Source of the DNA: Porticoccaceae bacterium
GTDB taxonomy: Bacteria; Pseudomonadota; Gammaproteobacteria; Pseudomonadales; Porticoccaceae
DNA: 10,766 bases
Assembly (NCBI GenBank): GCA_023255165.1
Contig: JALRJD010000283.1
Coordinates: 1-10,766, forward strand
Direction of reading: 5' to 3'
Both the position numbers and the translations under genes were made by a program. The notes beneath the pieces are model-generated. The model worked only from the letters and a program-made list of their open reading frames with translations, did not search any database and had not been told where the DNA came from. Below, piece by piece: positions 6,477-10,766 of the stretch. Position 1 is the stretch's first letter. Each line of letters begins with the position of its first letter.

Positions 6477-7157
6477 TTACTGGTGGCGAATATCTTTGCC
6501 CTTCACCACAAAGACAATTTGCTCGCAGAGGTTTTTGGCATGGTCGCCAATTCGCTCCAGTGAACGCACCACCCACAGCACATTGAGAACCCGGCCGATA
6601 CTGCGCGGATCTTCCATCATATAGGTGACAAGTTCGCGCAGTGCGGTCTTGTAATCCAGGTCAATCTGGTTGTCTTCTTCGATAGTGCGCATCGCCGCAT
6701 CGACATCAAACCGGGCAAATGCATCCAGGGCATTGCCGAGCATGGTGACCACCGACTGGCCGAGGTGGCGAACTTCGGTATAGCCTTTTGAGGTGCCATC
6801 TTCACTGGCAAGAATCACCGCATGATTGGCGATTTTTTTCGCTTCATCACCAATTCGCTCGAGATCATTAACTGCCTTGGTCACCATCATCACCAGTCGC
6901 AAATCGCTGGCTGCTGGCTGACGGCGAGCAATAATCAGAATACAGGCTTCGTCGATATCAACTTCCATATTATCGACCAGCTGCTCTTCCTTGATAACAT
7001 CTTCGGCTAGTTGACTGTCCGCTTCGATCACCGCGCGCACAGCATTTTGCAGTTGCTGTTCAACCTTGCCACCCATTTCCATGAGCCGAGTGCGAATCTC
7101 TTCGAGCTCTTCATCAAACTGCTTCATGTAATGATTTTCAAATTTCATTTTGTCCAT
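6477..7157 (-). CDS. phoU: Phosphate-signalling regulator PhoU
   Basis: At 226 aa this is close to the usual PhoU length. It has the two-fold repeat of three-helix bundles, each with the metal-binding ExxxD signature: LERIGDEAKKIANHA (about 99-113) and LERIGDHAKNLCEQI (about 200-214). An acidic helix (EQLVDNMEVDIDEA, 58-71) completes the first site. PhoU restrains the PhoR kinase when phosphate is plentiful by interacting with the Pst transporter, and limits Pst uptake. The start ATG at 7157 is preceded by GGAG with 7-nt spacing. It is last in the pst operon, 109 bp after pstB, and convergent with the thioesterase gene. All key acidic residues are present. Confidence 0.97.
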   Translation of the reverse strand: MDKMKFENHYMKQFDEELEEIRTRLMEMGGKVEQQLQNAVRAVIEADSQLAEDVIKEEQLVDNMEVDIDEACILIIARRQPAASDLRLVMMVTKAVNDLERIGDEAKKIANHAVILASEDGTSKGYTEVRHLGQSVVTMLGNALDAFARFDVDAAMRTIEEDNQIDLDYKTALRELVTYMMEDPRSIGRVLNVLWVVRSLERIGDHAKNLCEQIVFVVKGKDIRHQ

Positions 7158-7240
7158 ATTATTCTCCGCTTAGCGCTTCTGGCTTAAGCCAATTAACTCT
7201 TGATGTTGTTGCTTTATTTCTGCCCGTTCCTGCAACTTAA

Positions 7241-7270
7241 CCCCCCAATCTCTAGCCCCCCAATCTCTAG
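7241..7270. repeat. Exact 15-bp tandem duplication covering the pstB stop codon
   Basis: CCCCCCAATCTCTAG is present at 7241-7255 and 7256-7270. The TAG stop of pstB (7267-7269, minus strand) lies in one copy, and a second TAG is reproduced 15 nt downstream. It looks like a recent slippage duplication with no effect on the protein. Confidence 0.92.
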
Positions 7271-8163
7271 CCAAAGCGACCGGTGATATAGGCTTCGGTG
7301 AGTTCATGCTCGGGCATGGTAAAGACCTGCTCGGTGGGATTCACTTCAATCAGGCGACCGAGGTGAAAGTAGGCGGTGCGATGTGAAACCCGCGCAGCCT
7401 GCTGCATTGAGTGGGTAACAATGGCGATGGTAAAGTTTTCACTCAACTCTTCGATCAACTCTTCAATCTTTGCCGTTGCAATCGGGTCCAGTGCCGAACA
7501 GGGTTCGTCCATCAAAATCACTTCCGGGCTTACCGCGATGGCGCGGGCAATACAGAGTCGCTGCTGCTGACCACCGGATAGTCCGGTGCCCGACTGATGC
7601 AGTCGCTCTTTCACCTCATCCCACAAACTCGCCCTGCGCAAACTGTTTTCCACAATTTCATCGAGGTCGACGCGAGTGTCTGCAAGGCCGTGAATCTTGG
7701 GGCCGTAAGCGACATTGTCATAGATCGACTTGGGGAACGGGTTGGGCTTTTGAAACACCATGCCGACTCTGGCGCGCAACTCCACCACATCCAATTTCGG
7801 TGCATAGAGATCTTCACCGTCCATGCAAATCTCGCCTTCGACACGGCAACTTTCAACGGTGTCATTCATACGATTTAACGAGCGCAGGAACGTTGATTTA
7901 CCGCAACCCGAAGGTCCGATCATGGCAATCACTTCATTTTGCGCGATATCGATACTGACGTTGTGAATCGCCTGCTTGTCGTCATAAAACACATTGACAT
8001 TGCGCATGGTCATTTTCGGCGCATCGGTAAAACACTGCCCCACGGTTACCTGATCGTCGGCCACTTCAAGATTCTGTTTGGCGTCAAGTTTCACTTCAAT
8101 TTTCGCTTCCACTTTTTCTGCATTTGCGGCTGCCGCAGGCGTGGCGAGATTAGCTTCGTTCAT
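7267..8163 (-). CDS. pstB: Phosphate ABC transporter ATP-binding protein PstB
   Basis: This is the ATPase that drives phosphate import through PstC-PstA at the inner membrane. All ABC motifs are present: Walker A GPSGCGKST (83-91), Q-loop VFQKPNPFP (136-144), signature LSGGQQQR (195-202), Walker B VILMDEP (215-221) and H-loop His251. The C-terminus ends ITGRFG, as in PstB proteins. At 298 aa it is about 40 residues longer than the usual form. The extra N-terminal 50 residues are Ala/Glu/Lys-rich and precede the first strand MTMRNVNVFYDD (51-62). The start ATG at 8163 has AAGGA at 8-nt spacing, so the extension is probably translated. A start at Met51 or Met53 is the alternative. It lies 14 bp after pstA in the operon. 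Confidence 0.97.
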   Translation of the reverse strand: MNEANLATPAAAANAEKVEAKIEVKLDAKQNLEVADDQVTVGQCFTDAPKMTMRNVNVFYDDKQAIHNVSIDIAQNEVIAMIGPSGCGKSTFLRSLNRMNDTVESCRVEGEICMDGEDLYAPKLDVVELRARVGMVFQKPNPFPKSIYDNVAYGPKIHGLADTRVDLDEIVENSLRRASLWDEVKERLHQSGTGLSGGQQQRLCIARAIAVSPEVILMDEPCSALDPIATAKIEELIEELSENFTIAIVTHSMQQAARVSHRTAYFHLGRLIEVNPTEQVFTMPEHELTEAYITGRFG

Positions 8164-8177
8164 ACTGTTTTTCCTTA

Positions 8178-9458
8178 TTACCAGCGACGCTCAAGGCGTT
8201 TGCGCAGCCATACAGCCGTGGTGTTCATAACAATTAAAAAGCTCAGCAGCACCATAATGGCGGCGGAGGTTTTTTCGATAAAGGCGCGCTCGGGGCTGTC
8301 GGCCCAGAGGAATATCTGCACCGGCAAAACCGTCGCCGGGTCACTAAAGCCGCCGGGGATATCAACAATAAAGGCGACCATGCCGATCATCAGCAGCGGC
8401 GCCGATTCTCCCAGCGCCTGAGCCATACCAATAATCGCACCAGTCAGCATGCCCGGCAGTGCAAGAGGCAACACATGGTGCAAGACCATCTGATATTTCG
8501 ATGCGCCCATACCCAGGGCCGCTTCGCGAATCGATGGCGGCACCGATTTAATCGCCGCGCGGCTGGTAATAATTATGGTCGGCAGAGTCATCAGGGTCAG
8601 CACCAGACCACCGACAATTGGCACCGATCGCGGCACATGGAAAAAGTTGATAAAGATCGCCAAACCGAGCAGGCCAAAAATAATCGACGGCACCGCGGCG
8701 AGGTTGTTGATATTGACCTCGATAAAATCGGTCCAGCCATTTTTCGGTGCAAACTCTTCAAGGTAGATTGCCGCGGCAACGCCAATCGGAAATGACAATA
8801 TTAATGTCAGTATCAGGGTCAGCAGCGAACCCATTACCGCACCGCGAATACCGGCCTGCTCCGGCTCTCGCGAGTCGCCGCGCGTGAACAGGTTGCTGTT
8901 GAATTGCAGACGGATCTTGCCCTGATCGTGTAACTGGGTGATCCACTCAACCTGCTTGTCGGTCAACCTTGCGGCGTAGGGTTCGCCATCGAGCCACGAT
9001 TTGTAATAGGTATCGATATCGTCGTCGGCCAGCACCCAGACAGTCTCGGTTTCACCCAACAATAATGGGTTGGCGACCAGTCGATCCTTGAGATCAAAGC
9101 CGGCACCATTACTTACCAGAGCATTGAGTCGGCGCTTGTCGCCGCGGCCGGAGACATCGGGAAACTGGTTGCGCAGCGCCTGCTTAAGAATCACCTGCCA
9201 GTCGCCCTGAGCCAACTGACGGGGGTCGGCGAGATTGTCGACGCCAATCAACTCCTGATCGTAGTTCACCTCGAGTTGCAGATAGGTGATGCGAAACGCG
9301 CCATTGCCCTTGCTGACAATATCAGTAAACAGCACCAGCACCGCGGCCAGACCGATCATAATCGCGATGCGACCATACCAGCGGAACAGCTGCTCCGAGC
9401 GGTTGCGTCGGTTGAGCGACTTTCTGATCTTCCCCAGGTTGTCCAATGGCTTACTCAT
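8178..9458 (-). CDS. pstA: Phosphate ABC transporter permease PstA (with long periplasmic N-terminal domain)
   Basis: This is one of the two membrane subunits of the PstCAB phosphate importer. The start chosen is ATG at 9458 (426 aa), preceded by GAGAG and overlapping the pstC stop by 8 bp, typical of translational coupling. A longer frame from 9494 would overlap pstC by 44 bp and lacks a clear ribosome binding site. The N-terminus is basic (KIRKSLNRRNR), followed by one membrane helix at about 31-48. About 150 periplasmic residues follow, matching the DUF3333-type extension of proteobacterial PstA. The permease core starts at about 205 (GIRGAVMGSLLTL). The cytoplasmic coupling loop SIREAALGMGASKYQ lies at about 309-323, followed by LPGMLTGAIIGMAQALGESAPLL. 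The protein ends with a basic tail. Confidence 0.96.
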   Translation of the reverse strand: MSKPLDNLGKIRKSLNRRNRSEQLFRWYGRIAIMIGLAAVLVLFTDIVSKGNGAFRITYLQLEVNYDQELIGVDNLADPRQLAQGDWQVILKQALRNQFPDVSGRGDKRRLNALVSNGAGFDLKDRLVANPLLLGETETVWVLADDDIDTYYKSWLDGEPYAARLTDKQVEWITQLHDQGKIRLQFNSNLFTRGDSREPEQAGIRGAVMGSLLTLILTLILSFPIGVAAAIYLEEFAPKNGWTDFIEVNINNLAAVPSIIFGLLGLAIFINFFHVPRSVPIVGGLVLTLMTLPTIIITSRAAIKSVPPSIREAALGMGASKYQMVLHHVLPLALPGMLTGAIIGMAQALGESAPLLMIGMVAFIVDIPGGFSDPATVLPVQIFLWADSPERAFIEKTSAAIMVLLSFLIVMNTTAVWLRKRLERRW

Positions 9459-10766
9459 ACTGCTCTCGATATTTTTTAACAATCTGCAGGGCAAAAATAT
9501 TTAACATCAGGGTAACCGCAAACAGCATCAGACCAAGGGCAAAAGCCGCCAGGGTTTTCGGGCTGTCAAATTCCTGGTCGCCGGTCAGCAGAGTCACGAT
9601 CTGCACGGTAACGGTGGTCACTGATTCCAGCGGGTTGGCGGTGAGCCTGGCAGCCATACCGGCGGCCATCACCACAATCATGGTTTCGCCAATGGCACGT
9701 GAGATCGCCAGCATAATGCCACCGACAATTCCTGGCAGCGCGGCGGGAATAATCACCTTGCGCACAGTCTCTGATTTGGTTGCGCCCATTGCCAGCGAGC
9801 CATCGCGCATGGATTGTGGCACGGCACTAATCACATCGTCGGCCAGTGACGAGATAAACGGGATAATCATCACGCCCATCACACCGCCCGCCGCCAGAGC
9901 GCTCTCGGATGACACCGAAAGGCCAAAGCTGGCACCGAGGTCCCGCAAAAAAGGCGCCACAGTCAGGGCGGCGAAGAATCCGTAGACCACTGTCGGAATA
10001 CCGGCCAACACTTCGAGTGCCGGCTTGGCATAGCTGCGCACCGTTTTGTTGGCATATTCGGCAAGATAGATGGCCGACATCAGGCCAATTGGCACGGCGA
10101 CAAACATCGCCACCGCTGAAACCAACAGCGTGCCGACAAACAGTGGCACTGCGCCAAAGCTGCCAGAGGAGCCAACCTGATCGGCACGAATGGCGGTTTG
10201 CGGACTCCACTCAAGGCCAAAGACAAAGTCGTGAATGGGCACTGATTTGAAGAACTGAATCGACTCAAACAACACCGAGAAGACAATGCCGACGGTGGTG
10301 AAGATCGCGACACAGGCGCAAGCAAGTAGCAATCTTTCGATCAGCTTTTCCACTGCCGGGCGGGCACGGAATGTCGCGGAGATTCGCGACCAGCCCCAAC
10401 CCAAACCAACCAGTGACAGGGTCAGCATCAAAGCGGTCATGGCCCAGCGCGAGATGGTCTGCAACCTGAGCATAAGATCCGCGGCCGCCACCAGTTCCGG
10501 ACTTTCACCTTTACGAGGAAGCAGGCCCTGGGCAAGATTGGAAATTTTATTGAGCAGCAAACTATCGCCCGAGGTACTGACAGAGACTGCACCAGTGGCG
10601 AGGGATTTAAGCACCATACTGTCGATCAGCAGGTCGTCGAAAATCATCCATAGCCCTAACAACAGCAGTGCTGGCAGTGCGCACCAGAGTGCCATGTGGG
10701 CACCATAATAGGAGGGCAATGAGTGAATGTTGCGGATGCCACCCAGCGGCTTGGCGACCGCAAGAG
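9451..10766 (-). CDS. pstC: Phosphate ABC transporter permease PstC (partial, 5' end outside window)
   Basis: The frame is open from the stop at 9451 to the right edge (438 codons). A TTG at 10719 could be read as a start, but it is not credible. The frame upstream encodes LAVAKPLGGIRNIHS, which joins naturally to LPSYYGAHMALWCALPALLLL, as in PstC proteins with an extra N-terminal membrane region. The conserved permease core follows. It includes VPIHDFVFGLEW, a membrane segment FVAVPIGLMSAIYLAEYA, VLAGIPTVVYGFFAA, and the coupling loop MRDGSLAMGATKSETV followed by LPGIVGGIMLAISRAIGE. This subunit forms the phosphate path with PstA. pstS is expected upstream, outside the window. It is translationally coupled to pstA by the 8-bp overlap. 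Confidence 0.96.
   Translation of the reverse strand, partial: LAVAKPLGGIRNIHSLPSYYGAHMALWCALPALLLLGLWMIFDDLLIDSMVLKSLATGAVSVSTSGDSLLLNKISNLAQGLLPRKGESPELVAAADLMLRLQTISRWAMTALMLTLSLVGLGWGWSRISATFRARPAVEKLIERLLLACACVAIFTTVGIVFSVLFESIQFFKSVPIHDFVFGLEWSPQTAIRADQVGSSGSFGAVPLFVGTLLVSAVAMFVAVPIGLMSAIYLAEYANKTVRSYAKPALEVLAGIPTVVYGFFAALTVAPFLRDLGASFGLSVSSESALAAGGVMGVMIIPFISSLADDVISAVPQSMRDGSLAMGATKSETVRKVIIPAALPGIVGGIMLAISRAIGETMIVVMAAGMAARLTANPLESVTTVTVQIVTLLTGDQEFDSPKTLAAFALGLMLFAVTLMLNIFALQIVKKYREQYE

Noticed and set aside
9459..9494. Longer PstA start at 9494
   Set aside because: It would overlap pstC by 44 bp; the start at 9458 has a ribosome binding site and a standard 8-bp overlap.
1..10766. 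CRISPR arrays, insertion sequences, tRNA or rRNA genes
   Set aside because: I saw no spaced direct repeats of CRISPR type, no transposase-like protein and no RNA-gene signature on either strand.

Overview
The window looks like a marine-type gammaproteobacterial chromosome. This is an inference from protein style: a PstA with a long periplasmic N-terminal domain, a PstC whose membrane N-terminus extends further than the E. coli form, a PhoU, and TonB-dependent receptors with companion lipoproteins. The genus cannot be read from the sequence. All genes except one lie on the minus strand. The window cuts a gene at each end.

Right half (about 6477-10766, minus strand): a phosphate-uptake operon in the order pstC (5' end outside the window), pstA, pstB, phoU. 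pstC and pstA overlap by 8 bp, pstA and pstB are 14 bp apart, and a 109-bp gap before phoU holds a short tandem duplication. pstS, phoB and phoR are not in the window. Convergent to phoU is a small hotdog-fold acyl-CoA thioesterase gene (6016-6447, plus strand).

Left half (about 1-5801, minus strand): a 66-bp array of six 11-bp repeats (5736-5801) matches the direct-repeat half-sites of a Pho box. It stands directly upstream of a beta-helix-type lipoprotein gene (4035-5678), which is followed by a TonB-dependent outer-membrane receptor gene (1245-3932). A hairpin lies between these two genes, and a bidirectional terminator follows the receptor. A further lipoprotein gene begins with GTG at 1004 and runs off the left edge. 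It carries two bacterial Ig-like repeats and a probable carbohydrate-binding-like domain.

Working model (inference): phosphate limitation signalled through PhoB, with Pst/PhoU as the sensing and high-affinity uptake arm encoded next door, induces a surface lipoprotein plus TonB-dependent receptor pair. The pair would capture and import a phosphorus-containing substrate across the outer membrane. The substrate cannot be told from sequence. The Pho-box array and the adjacency to pst-phoU are seen directly; the functional link is inferred.
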